Origin: a virus
DNA length: 38,999 bases
Direction: 5' to 3' (one strand)
IMG/VR virus record: IMGVR_UViG_3300046005_001098
Span: 1 to 38,999 of that record
Below, in pieces: positions 30,110 to 35,606 of this stretch (within the stretch, counting starts at the first letter, position 1; the number at the start of each line of letters is the position of its first letter). The translations under genes were made by a program, and so were the position numbers. The notes below the pieces were generated by a model. That model was not told where the DNA came from, ran no database searches, and saw only the letters and a list, made by a program, of their open reading frames with translations.

Positions 30110-30817
30110 ATGGATGCAAATTTCTGGGATGCGGTCAGGGCTATCTTCGGCGGTCGGCTGACGAAAGGGCAAATGGCGGGGGTGGAAACCATCCTTGCGG
30201 CGTCGGAAGGTCTGCCAATATCGCACCGCGCGTATCTGCTGGCGACTGCGAAGCACGAGACTGCCGACACCATGCAGCCTATCACCGAGTATGGCGGTCG
30301 CAAATACTTCGACAAATACGACACTGGCAAGCTGGCGAAGGCGCTGGGCAACACGCCGGAAAAAGATGGTGACGGATACCTGTATCGCGGGCGGGGCTTT
30401 GTCCAGATCACTGGCCGCGCCAACTATGCCAAGGCATCTGGCAAGTTGGACGTCGATCTGATCGCCAATCCTGATGCGGCGCTAAACCCGACTGTTGCGG
30501 CGAAAATCCTTGTGCGTGGATGTTCGGAAGGGTGGTTCACCGGCAAGAAACTGTCCGACTATCTGCCGGATGACTTCCGCAACGCGCGGCGGGTGGTGAA
30601 TGGAACGGATCGGGCCGACCTGATCGCGGGCTATGCGATTGAGTTCGGAAAGGCGCTGGCAGATGTCAAGCAATCCTTGACGACTGAAACCGAGCCAGAT
30701 CATGTTAAAGAAGCACCGAAAATCGAACACGTCGCGCCTGTCGTGTTACCGAAACCATCATTCTGGGCGCAACTGATCGCCGCTATTCTCGCAATCCTGA
30801 AAGGGCTGAAACGATGA
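30110..30817 (+). CDS. Endolysin, GH19 chitinase-like, 235 aa
   Basis: Degrades peptidoglycan. The GH19 fold shows as AYLLATAKHETADTMQPITE (catalytic Glu in KHET), DGDGYLYRGRGFVQITGRAN near residue 85, and the RRVVNGTDRADLIAGYA helix. After the enzyme domain (about residue 190) comes a charged linker and a C-terminal hydrophobic tail, FWAQLIAAILAILKGLKR. This tail may help it cross or hold the membrane. No signal peptide is visible. Confidence 0.88.
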   Translation: MDANFWDAVRAIFGGRLTKGQMAGVETILAASEGLPISHRAYLLATAKHETADTMQPITEYGGRKYFDKYDTGKLAKALGNTPEKDGDGYLYRGRGFVQITGRANYAKASGKLDVDLIANPDAALNPTVAAKILVRGCSEGWFTGKKLSDYLPDDFRNARRVVNGTDRADLIAGYAIEFGKALADVKQSLTTETEPDHVKEAPKIEHVAPVVLPKPSFWAQLIAAILAILKGLKR

Positions 30818-31020
30818 AATATCTCAAGCCGAAGTCGCTGACTTGGTGGGCTGGCATGGTTCCCCTGATCGGCGGGGTAACTGTCGCTGCGGCGGATACG
30901 ATCCTGCCAACGATGGCACCTATTGCTGATTTCATCAATGCACTGTCTGGCAATATGTCGCCTTCGGTGATGATGGGATGGGGTGCCGGATTGATCGGCC
31001 TGCGCGGTGCTGTGGCATGA
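30814..31020 (+). CDS. Small membrane protein, holin candidate, 68 aa
   Basis: Two hydrophobic stretches (about 11-26 and 52-67) with a short polar link, and a basic N-terminus (KYLKPKSLTWW). This is the size and form of a class II-type holin. It overlaps the endolysin stop by ATGA. Proteins beginning in this way are common after endolysins in Rhodobacterales phages. Confidence 0.65.
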   Translation: MKYLKPKSLTWWAGMVPLIGGVTVAAADTILPTMAPIADFINALSGNMSPSVMMGWGAGLIGLRGAVA

Positions 31021-31147
31021 TTGGCGATCCGTTAGCCTGACCAAATTTGGAGAGCGGTCTGTGACCCCCACGCGCGGGACTTGCTATCCCGCCACGGATC
31101 AACGGACGGGGACGCATTGAATATGACACGAAAGGCAAGGTGACGCA
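31021..31147. other. Non-coding gap with hairpin in lysis region
   Basis: No gene seen. It holds GCGGGA (31074-31079) paired with TCCCGC (31087-31092) across a 7-base loop. The fold resembles a tRNA anticodon arm but no T or D arm accompanies it. No U tract follows. Confidence 0.5.
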
Positions 31148-31393
31148 ATGCTGACACTGATCCTATCACCGCTTCGCAAAGCCGCTGGATGGGCGCTGGC
31201 TGGCCTTCTGGCGTTTCTGGCTGTGTGGGGGCTGGCAAAGCGCGAGGCACGGCGTGAGACGGCTCTGGAGGCGGCAGAACGCATTGCCAAGGCAGAACGG
31301 AAACGCGGAAAGAAGGATGACGACATTGATCAAGACACTGACCTTGTTGGCCGTGCTATGCGGATTAATCTCGTGCGGGGTCCAAGCGAATGA
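31148..31393 (+). CDS. Inner-membrane spanin-like protein (Rz type), 81 aa
   Basis: One hydrophobic segment near the N-terminus (residues 9-31, LRKAAGWALAGLLAFLAVWG) is followed by a charged coiled coil (REARRETALEAAERIAKAER KR). This is the form of an i-spanin. Residue content and the overlap of a lipoprotein gene in the +1 frame (31317) repeat the Rz/Rz1 design. It would join inner and outer membranes during lysis. Confidence 0.72.
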   Translation: MLTLILSPLRKAAGWALAGLLAFLAVWGLAKREARRETALEAAERIAKAERKRGKKDDDIDQDTDLVGRAMRINLVRGPSE

Positions 31394-31523
31394 TGATTGC
31401 GCGGGGTGGCGGTCAATTCGTATCGCGCCTGAGACGCTGGATTATTTGGCCGAGAACGACGAGAACGCGCTCAAGGCGCTGATCGGACATCAAGAGACGG
31501 GGCTTGACCGCAGGTGCTGGTGA
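31317..31523 (+). CDS. Outer-membrane spanin-like lipoprotein (Rz1 type), 68 aa
   Basis: ATG 31317 has GGAAAGAAGG upstream. The signal peptide ends in LISC (Cys20), a lipobox. The mature part of 48 residues contains SIRIAPETLDYLAENDENAL and ends CW. It begins inside the Rz-type gene and overlaps it by 77 bases. The conserved GHQETG phrase is seen in related small phage proteins. It precedes the bidirectional hairpin at 31520. Confidence 0.72.
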   Translation: MTTLIKTLTLLAVLCGLISCGVQANDDCAGWRSIRIAPETLDYLAENDENALKALIGHQETGLDRRCW

Positions 31524-31550
31524 ACCTGTAAGCAATCGTTACAGGTTCAC
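31520..31550. terminator. Bidirectional terminator-type hairpin between converging operons
   Basis: GTGAACCTGTAA (31520-31531) pairs perfectly with TTACAGGTTCAC (31539-31550) across GCAATCG: 12 bp. It lies between the end of the rightward late genes and the end of the leftward accessory operon. There is no long T run on either strand. Confidence 0.65.
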
Positions 31551-31556
31551 CGATGG

Positions 31557-31757
31557 TCATTCGTGGTCGCCAAAGTATTCTTCGCGGTTGCCTTCCTGAA
31601 CATCTAGCGTTGGCCTGCCGCGCTTTCCTGTCGTCACTTGGATCATGCCGGACGCGCTGAGTGGGTTTTTGTTTGCACAGTTGGCGCAGTTGATCGGGTC
31701 AATCACCAGTTCGCGGCATTTTTTGCAGCGGTGATATTTTGTCTTTGGCTTTGTCAT
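31557..31757 (-). CDS. Zinc-ribbon protein, 66 aa
   Basis: ATG 31757 overlaps the preceding stop. Two CxxC pairs, CKKC (11-14) and CANC (25-28), give a zinc ribbon in the first 30 residues. The rest (TGKRGRPTLDVQEGNREEYF) is charged. It is the last gene of the leftward accessory operon. DNA, RNA or protein binding is likely; the target is unknown. Confidence 0.65.
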   Translation of the reverse strand: MTKPKTKYHRCKKCRELVIDPINCANCANKNPLSASGMIQVTTGKRGRPTLDVQEGNREEYFGDHE

Positions 31758-32077
31758 CCCTGCACCTGTGCCAGTGCGCGGATGATAGCTAGTAACAACG
31801 CTCTGGCGGGGTTGTGGTTGAACGCGCTGATAGTTTTCGCACCATCGTAAACAACAGCGCAAAACTGACTGCGCCCGATGTTATCAACAGACCAATCCCA
31901 CCACGGCAGCACAGCCTCATGCAGCGCCTTCGCGGCGTCCAGTGAGCCGTTGTAGGCGCGGATCATCGTTTTTGTCTCGGCTACAGTTCCTGACAGCCCG
32001 TCGCGGAATGTGTAAAACTGGAAGTCGGTAGCCGTCCCCGCCTCCACCGCATCCGCCAGCCGTGTGAGGGCGCTCAT
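31754..32077 (-). CDS. Conserved phage hypothetical protein, 107 aa
   Basis: A member of a family I have seen in many phages, with the phrases LDAAKALHEAVLPWWDWSVD and the ending FNHNPARALLLAIIRALAQV. These sit in accessory regions and have no assigned function. It is coupled at both ends by ATGA. ATG 32077 is the start. Confidence 0.7.
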   Translation of the reverse strand: MSALTRLADAVEAGTATDFQFYTFRDGLSGTVAETKTMIRAYNGSLDAAKALHEAVLPWWDWSVDNIGRSQFCAVVYDGAKTISAFNHNPARALLLAIIRALAQVQG

Positions 32078-32277
32078 GCGTCACCGCCTTTCGCTGCGGT
32101 AAAGAATTGCGCCAGAGCCTTTGCCATGACTTCGCACATGGCTTTTTGCAGGGCCGGGTCGCGCAAGGTATCGGTATTGCACATGATGGCGATCTGGCCC
32201 GCGAACCTGCCATCATCTTCGTGAAGGTGGACGGAGCCGCCGACCACGCTCGAATACGCGCCAACTTTGACCTTCAT
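32074..32277 (-). CDS. Small hypothetical protein, 67 aa
   Basis: ATG 32277 overlaps the preceding TGA. The frame is open upstream to 32307. The N-terminal half is strand-rich (VGAYSSVVGGSVHLHEDDGR), the C-terminal half helical (LQKAMCEVMAKALAQFFTAA). No family recognised. Confidence 0.6.
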   Translation of the reverse strand: MKVKVGAYSSVVGGSVHLHEDDGRFAGQIAIMCNTDTLRDPALQKAMCEVMAKALAQFFTAAKGGDA

Positions 32278-32471
32278 CAGATCAGCCCCTTGTCTAGCGC
32301 AAGCCATTCAGGCAGCGTCACGGTCGCAATCCCAGCTACTCCCGATGGCTCAATCTCGATTTGAGAAAGCGGAAGCCACGCGGCTTCTTCTTTGTTGCCT
32401 GTGTTGACCAGAACCGCCTTTGCCGTTCTGGCCGTCACCTCAACATCAATATCAATGACGTTGGATTTCAT
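32277..32471 (-). CDS. Small phage protein, 64 aa
   Basis: Compact mixed fold: VIDIDVEVTARTAKAVLVNT then EEAAWLPLSQIEIEPSG. The WLPLSQ phrase is frequent in small early phage proteins that I cannot name. ATG 32471 overlaps the stop of the gene before it. It shares the operon of accessory proteins. Confidence 0.6.
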   Translation of the reverse strand: MKSNVIDIDVEVTARTAKAVLVNTGNKEEAAWLPLSQIEIEPSGVAGIATVTLPEWLALDKGLI

Positions 32472-33646
32472 GCGTCACCACCTTTCAACGCGGCAATGGC
32501 GGCGCGCATTGGCGCAATACTGTAGGTATCGTGAGCCAAATACTGCTCTACCGCCTCCACCAGCGCCGCGATCTGCGCGTCACGGGGGTCGGGCTGAACG
32601 TCCGCACTGTCATGTTCGGTTTTCGGCGTTTCGGTGACGTGAGTGGTGCCAAGTTGTGCGCGCCAGAAATCATTTGCTCTGCCAATTTCCGCGCGCAGAT
32701 AATCCTGCCACCACGACACGTTGCCACCACCCCAGTCGTTCAGCAGTCCAGCGTCGTAATCGCTGAGTTCATCTGACAGACTACTGATGTATGCACCCAT
32801 ATCGGCGTAATCTGTGGTATCCCAAACCGCACCAATACCGCCGCACTCGCCGCAACCCACGCCAACGTAGCATTTTAGCACTGGATGGATTGGGCCTGTT
32901 TGGTATCCGTCGATTAACTCATGACACCCGCAACATGGCTTCCAAAAGCCGCGCGGCCCCGAGGATGCTTCGGCAACATGCCATGCATCCGGCCACATCT
33001 CCTTGACGCCAATATCAGCCCCCGCGCTGTCAGCAACATGATCGGCTGGCTGCACGTCGATGGCGGCGAGGACGCGGGCTTCATAGTCGGTTTGGGCTGC
33101 GGCTTTGGCGGCGTCATTGGTAGGAAATTTCTTGAGCCAACCAGCATGGGTCAAATATGAGACGTCGCCGCCAATCCCTGCGCCCCACATTACGGTATAA
33201 ACGCCAAACAGGCTGTTAGCGCGTTCCGCCTCCTTGCCAAACTCACTCCACACCAGCGGCTTGACCGTCACCCGCTGACGGCTATCCGCGTTGGTGACAG
33301 GATCGGCGGGCTGGCTGGCGGCAGCACCACCAGAGCCATTGCAGTCAATGCACAATGCGCCGCTGTCAGGATGCCCACCATAACCGCTACCCATGCAGCG
33401 CCCACACGTTTCAAGGGCAAAAGGCTGGCTGGCGGCGACGGAGGGGAGTTCGACAAACCGCCCGTCAACAAACTCGGATTCAGGGCGCAGCCAAAATAGC
33501 CCGTCAGCCTCACCTTGATAAATCACCACCTCGTCCATGTCGGTAAGTGGCGTGTCACTCTGGACCCGTCCGCGCCCAATGACTTTGTATGTTGAACCTC
33601 GCTTTTTGTGCTGAACACGCCGGATCAGGTCGTTGTCGCTGGTCAT
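32468..33646 (-). CDS. Modular accessory protein with zinc-knuckle and VKPLVW module, 392 aa
   Basis: ATG 33646 has GGAG 6 bases upstream; the frame is open to 33745 but the extra part overlaps the 45-aa gene. Residues about 1-80 (MDEVVIYQGEADGLFWLRPE) form the first domain. Then come CGRCMGSGYGG and CIDCNG, a DnaJ-type zinc pair near residues 80-105, a VKPLVW module ending AAAQTDYEARVLA (about 128-200), a cysteine-rich part (PCCGCHELID, GCGECGG), and a DPRDAQIAALVEAVEQYLA tail. Domains occur elsewhere in this phage, so it looks assembled from cassettes. Function unknown. Confidence 0.65.
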   Translation of the reverse strand: MTSDNDLIRRVQHKKRGSTYKVIGRGRVQSDTPLTDMDEVVIYQGEADGLFWLRPESEFVDGRFVELPSVAASQPFALETCGRCMGSGYGGHPDSGALCIDCNGSGGAAASQPADPVTNADSRQRVTVKPLVWSEFGKEAERANSLFGVYTVMWGAGIGGDVSYLTHAGWLKKFPTNDAAKAAAQTDYEARVLAAIDVQPADHVADSAGADIGVKEMWPDAWHVAEASSGPRGFWKPCCGCHELIDGYQTGPIHPVLKCYVGVGCGECGGIGAVWDTTDYADMGAYISSLSDELSDYDAGLLNDWGGGNVSWWQDYLRAEIGRANDFWRAQLGTTHVTETPKTEHDSADVQPDPRDAQIAALVEAVEQYLAHDTYSIAPMRAAIAALKGGDA

Positions 33647-33647
33647 T

Positions 33648-33785
33648 TCAATCTCCAAATGCTTCATAGTTGAAACCTTCATTCCACTGTTCCCACTCGT
33701 CAGGTTCGACTGTCTGCGAATATGGATTGTCTGACCTTGTTTCATTGTTTGCGAATGCTGCGCGGCCTTCTTCGAATGGGTCCAT
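33648..33785 (-). CDS. Small RMF-like phage protein, 45 aa
   Basis: Short frame not overlapped by another minus-strand gene. The sequence DPFEEGRAAFANNETRSDNP and WEQWNEGF resembles small phage proteins related to ribosome modulation factor (EG...A, DNPY, WxxGF). Its ATG overlaps the previous TGA, and its own TGA lies 2 bases before the next ATG. RMF-like assignment is a motif judgement only. Confidence 0.6.
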   Translation of the reverse strand: MDPFEEGRAAFANNETRSDNPYSQTVEPDEWEQWNEGFNYEAFGD

Positions 33786-34198
33786 CACACCCCACCTTTC
33801 TCAATCTCGGCCAGCACGGCACGGGCTTTGCAACCTGAACAATCCAGTTCCATTGAGGCGTGGTAGGTTCCGCGTTCAGGCAAATCCTTGCAAAAATCTT
33901 CACAGAACGTGTGTTTGTAATGTTTCAGCGCCTCCACCGCTTTCGCCAGTTGCGCCTTGGTGTCACGCGCCTCCCATGCGGCGTTCAGTGCATCTACAAC
34001 CCATTGCTGCATGTCCGCCTGCATCTGCGAGGCTGTAACGTTGTCCAGTCCGAGGGCAGAGTGACCTTTTCCTGTAAGATAACCCCAGCCCCGCTGATCT
34101 AAGACATGGCAAATGTCTCCGTGATGATCCTTGCCGACGATCCAATTCGTCCCTTTCAGGATGCTAAATGGCCCGTCACAAAATGGTTTTGCGGTCAT
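33785..34198 (-). CDS. Accessory protein with KAVEAL tail, 137 aa
   Basis: ATG 34198. The first 80 residues are globular (FCDGPFSILKGTNWIVGKDH), and the last 50 are helical with KAVEALKHYKHTFCEDFC and ARAVLAEIEKGG. This KAVEAL...ARAVLAEIEKG tail also closes the Lar-like protein at 37616-37942, so it is a module used twice in this phage. A CSGC pair may bind metal. Function unknown. Confidence 0.6.
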   Translation of the reverse strand: MTAKPFCDGPFSILKGTNWIVGKDHHGDICHVLDQRGWGYLTGKGHSALGLDNVTASQMQADMQQWVVDALNAAWEARDTKAQLAKAVEALKHYKHTFCEDFCKDLPERGTYHASMELDCSGCKARAVLAEIEKGGV

Positions 34199-34359
34199 CA
34201 CACACCACCCACAATGAACTGATTGAACGCATAGATGATCACGCCAGCCGCAGCGCAGACCGCCACGACTATGCCGAACACCTGCCACAGCAGGCCGTCA
34301 TGCGGCTCTGGCACAAGGTCAAAGCGGTTATCGCGGGAGGGTAGGTCTTGGCGGGTCAT
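34198..34359 (-). CDS. Single-pass membrane protein, 53 aa
   Basis: Short frame filling a gap between two leftward genes. Residues 25-48 are hydrophobic (WQVFGIVVAVCAAAGVIIYA) after a charged, Arg-rich start (TRQDLPSRDNRFD), so the N-terminus is likely cytoplasmic. Its start overlaps the previous stop and its TGA overlaps the next ATG, supporting translation. Function unknown. Confidence 0.62.
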   Translation of the reverse strand: MTRQDLPSRDNRFDLVPEPHDGLLWQVFGIVVAVCAAAGVIIYAFNQFIVGGV

Positions 34360-34574
34360 TGGTTCACTCGCTTTCCGATTGCTTCATATGTTGCCTTCAA
34401 GGCCGTGAGTGCGTCTTGGTCAGGAACGCCGATCATCCGCATCGTGTCGACAAACAACGTTGCCACACATGATGCAATCTCGCGCGGATTTCCGTTCGTG
34501 CCTTTGTGCAATGCCTGATATGCGCGCATCGTTGCGTCGGTCAGCCGTTTGTCCGAAAATGTCTTGTTGCTCAT
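34356..34574 (-). CDS. Small helical phage protein, 72 aa
   Basis: Sequence SDKRLTDATMRAYQALHKGT then GNPREIASCVATLFVDTMRM, a helix bundle. Similar small proteins are found in phage accessory regions; I know no function. ATG 34574 is coupled to the preceding stop and the end overlaps the membrane protein start. Confidence 0.6.
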   Translation of the reverse strand: MSNKTFSDKRLTDATMRAYQALHKGTNGNPREIASCVATLFVDTMRMIGVPDQDALTALKATYEAIGKRVNQ

Positions 34575-34765
34575 TCTTGCGTCTCCTGTGCAATGGGGGT
34601 GAGGGTGTAGCCTGCTGCGATAGCGGCCTCTCTGATGTTTCCGACAAGCCACATTTGCAGAGTTGCGCTAGACGGACTGCGATACATGATAGCGGTGGCG
34701 TAGTTTGCGGCATCACCACACGCCCGCGCTACGGTGGCAAGCTGGGTCTGGGGGATTTTATTCAT
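34571..34765 (-). CDS. Small helical protein, 64 aa
   Basis: ATG 34765 with AAGGA upstream. Helical, with QTQLATVARACGDAANYATA and GNIREAAIAAGYTLTPIAQE; the latter part has the look of a compact DNA- or protein-binding helix pair. It overlaps the preceding gene by 8 bases. No family recognised. Confidence 0.58.
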   Translation of the reverse strand: MNKIPQTQLATVARACGDAANYATAIMYRSPSSATLQMWLVGNIREAAIAAGYTLTPIAQETQE

Positions 34766-34955
34766 CGCGCGCATCCTTCCACTGATCATATTTGCAATCG
34801 CCGTATTCATCGGCAGCGTCTTGCTCGGCCTGCTGCCAGCCTTCGTTGGTCCAGTATGCCTGCGCGGCGTCAATGTCGGCTTCTGGATCGTCGCTATCCA
34901 CGTTGCCATCATCGTCGGCGGTGTAGTCAATGTCGTGATAGGTGAAATAGAACAT
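34758..34955 (-). CDS. Small acidic protein, 65 aa
   Basis: Strongly acidic: YHDIDYTADDDGNVDSDDPE followed by AAQAYWTNEGWQQAEQDAAD. The start ATG 34955 has AAGGAG upstream, again within AGCAAGGAG. Highly acidic small phage proteins sometimes mimic DNA and block host DNA-binding enzymes. That is only a possibility here, based on charge. Confidence 0.62.
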   Translation of the reverse strand: MFYFTYHDIDYTADDDGNVDSDDPEADIDAAQAYWTNEGWQQAEQDAADEYGDCKYDQWKDARDE

Positions 34956-34987
34956 GGTCGGTCTCCTTGCTTGCTGGCCTATGGTGA

Positions 34988-35005
34988 CGCGCCCCGTAAG
35001 GCGCG
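34988..35005 (-). promoter_or_regulatory. GC-rich leader hairpin
   Basis: CGCGCC (34988-34993) pairs with GGCGCG (35000-35005) in the leader of the acidic protein gene. No T run follows, so it is not a typical terminator. It may stop transcripts partly or stabilise the mRNA. Confidence 0.35.
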
Positions 35006-35015
35006 CTGCAATGGG

Positions 35016-35216
35016 TCAGGCTACGGGGTTGCGTAGCATAGCCATAGCGGCAGAAACCTCACGTTCTCCAACAGCAATCCACTCTTTGAAAATAGCAACA
35101 TATTCATCGGAACCAGCCGCCTGTGCCTTTGCCAGCGCTGCGCGGCTATCGCCAAGGCGCTCTTTTGCCTTTTGAACCATAACTGCCTTCATCATTGCGT
35201 CGGTGGTGCGGATCAT
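35016..35216 (-). CDS. Small helical protein, first gene of leftward accessory operon, 66 aa
   Basis: ATG 35216 with AAGGAG upstream (AGCAAGGAG). Helical throughout: TDAMMKAVMVQKAKERLGDS, then AAGSDEYVAIFKEWIAVGER. No known family. It is divergent to the repressor-like gene at 35318 and would be made early in this operon. Confidence 0.6.
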   Translation of the reverse strand: MIRTTDAMMKAVMVQKAKERLGDSRAALAKAQAAGSDEYVAIFKEWIAVGEREVSAAMAMLRNPVA

Positions 35217-35241
35217 GTCATATCTCCTTGCTTGCCAGATC

Positions 35242-35269
35242 ACCCTACACCGATTTTGCGCGCCTGCAA
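35242..35269 (-). promoter_or_regulatory. Leftward promoter of accessory operon
   Basis: On the minus strand TTGCAG (35269-35264), 16 bases, TAGGGT (35247-35242). It is similar in form to the leftward promoter at 2180 and stands back-to-back with the rightward promoter at 35284. Confidence 0.5.
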
Positions 35270-35283
35270 CATAAAAATAACGA

Positions 35284-35311
35284 TTGACCGCACTTTGTTT
35301 CGTGATATGGT
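35284..35311 (+). promoter_or_regulatory. Promoter for leaderless repressor mRNA
   Basis: TTGACC (35284-35289), 16 bases, TATGGT (35306-35311), then six bases and the ATG (35318). Transcription should start at or next to the ATG. No ribosome site precedes the ATG, as in lambda cI transcribed from PRM. Confidence 0.5.
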
Positions 35312-35317
35312 CGGCTC

Positions 35318-35521
35318 ATGGAAAACAAAACCGCACCTGAACTTCTGAACGACTGGCTTAAGCGCGAAGGCCGCAAGGGTCTTTGGCTGGCGTCTGTTCT
35401 CGGCGTAAACAAGGGCGCAATGACGTGCTGGCGTCGCGGTCACAATCCGCCGCTGCCGCCATACCGCCGTGAAATCGAACGCATCACCAATGGCGCTGTG
35501 CCTGCGAGTGCGTGGAAGTAA
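35318..35521 (+). CDS. Repressor-like helix-turn-helix protein, 67 aa
   Basis: An XRE/Cro-type protein: LLNDWLKREGRKGLWLASVL, then GVNKGAMTCWRRGHNPPLPP as the recognition part, and a final IERITNGAVPASAW. It lacks a cleavage domain. It faces the leftward accessory operon across 100 bp and probably acts on both promoters. No ribosome site is seen, and the promoter is so close that a leaderless mRNA is likely. Confidence 0.72.
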   Translation: MENKTAPELLNDWLKREGRKGLWLASVLGVNKGAMTCWRRGHNPPLPPYRREIERITNGAVPASAWK

Positions 35522-35555
35522 CCCGCCGCGTTTCACCTATCGCGCGGCGCAACCT

Positions 35556-35591
35556 GCCGCCTGACATACGCCCCCGGTCAGGCGGCTTTTT
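35556..35591 (+). terminator. Strong rho-independent terminator
   Basis: GCCGCCTGAC (35556-35565) pairs perfectly with GTCAGGCGGC (35577-35586), followed by TTTTT. It ends the repressor transcript just before the C5 methyltransferase gene. Confidence 0.85.
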
Positions 35592-35606
35592 CATTCTGGA
35601 GATGTG

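Noticed and set aside
31060-31110. Possible tRNA with a 7-base anticodon-like loop
   Set aside because: Only one arm is present. No T-loop (TTCRA), D arm or matching acceptor stem could be found in the flanking bases.
31881-31889. DnaA-box-like sequence TTATCAACA
   Set aside because: A single site with a mismatch inside a late accessory gene, far from the replication genes and without neighbours.
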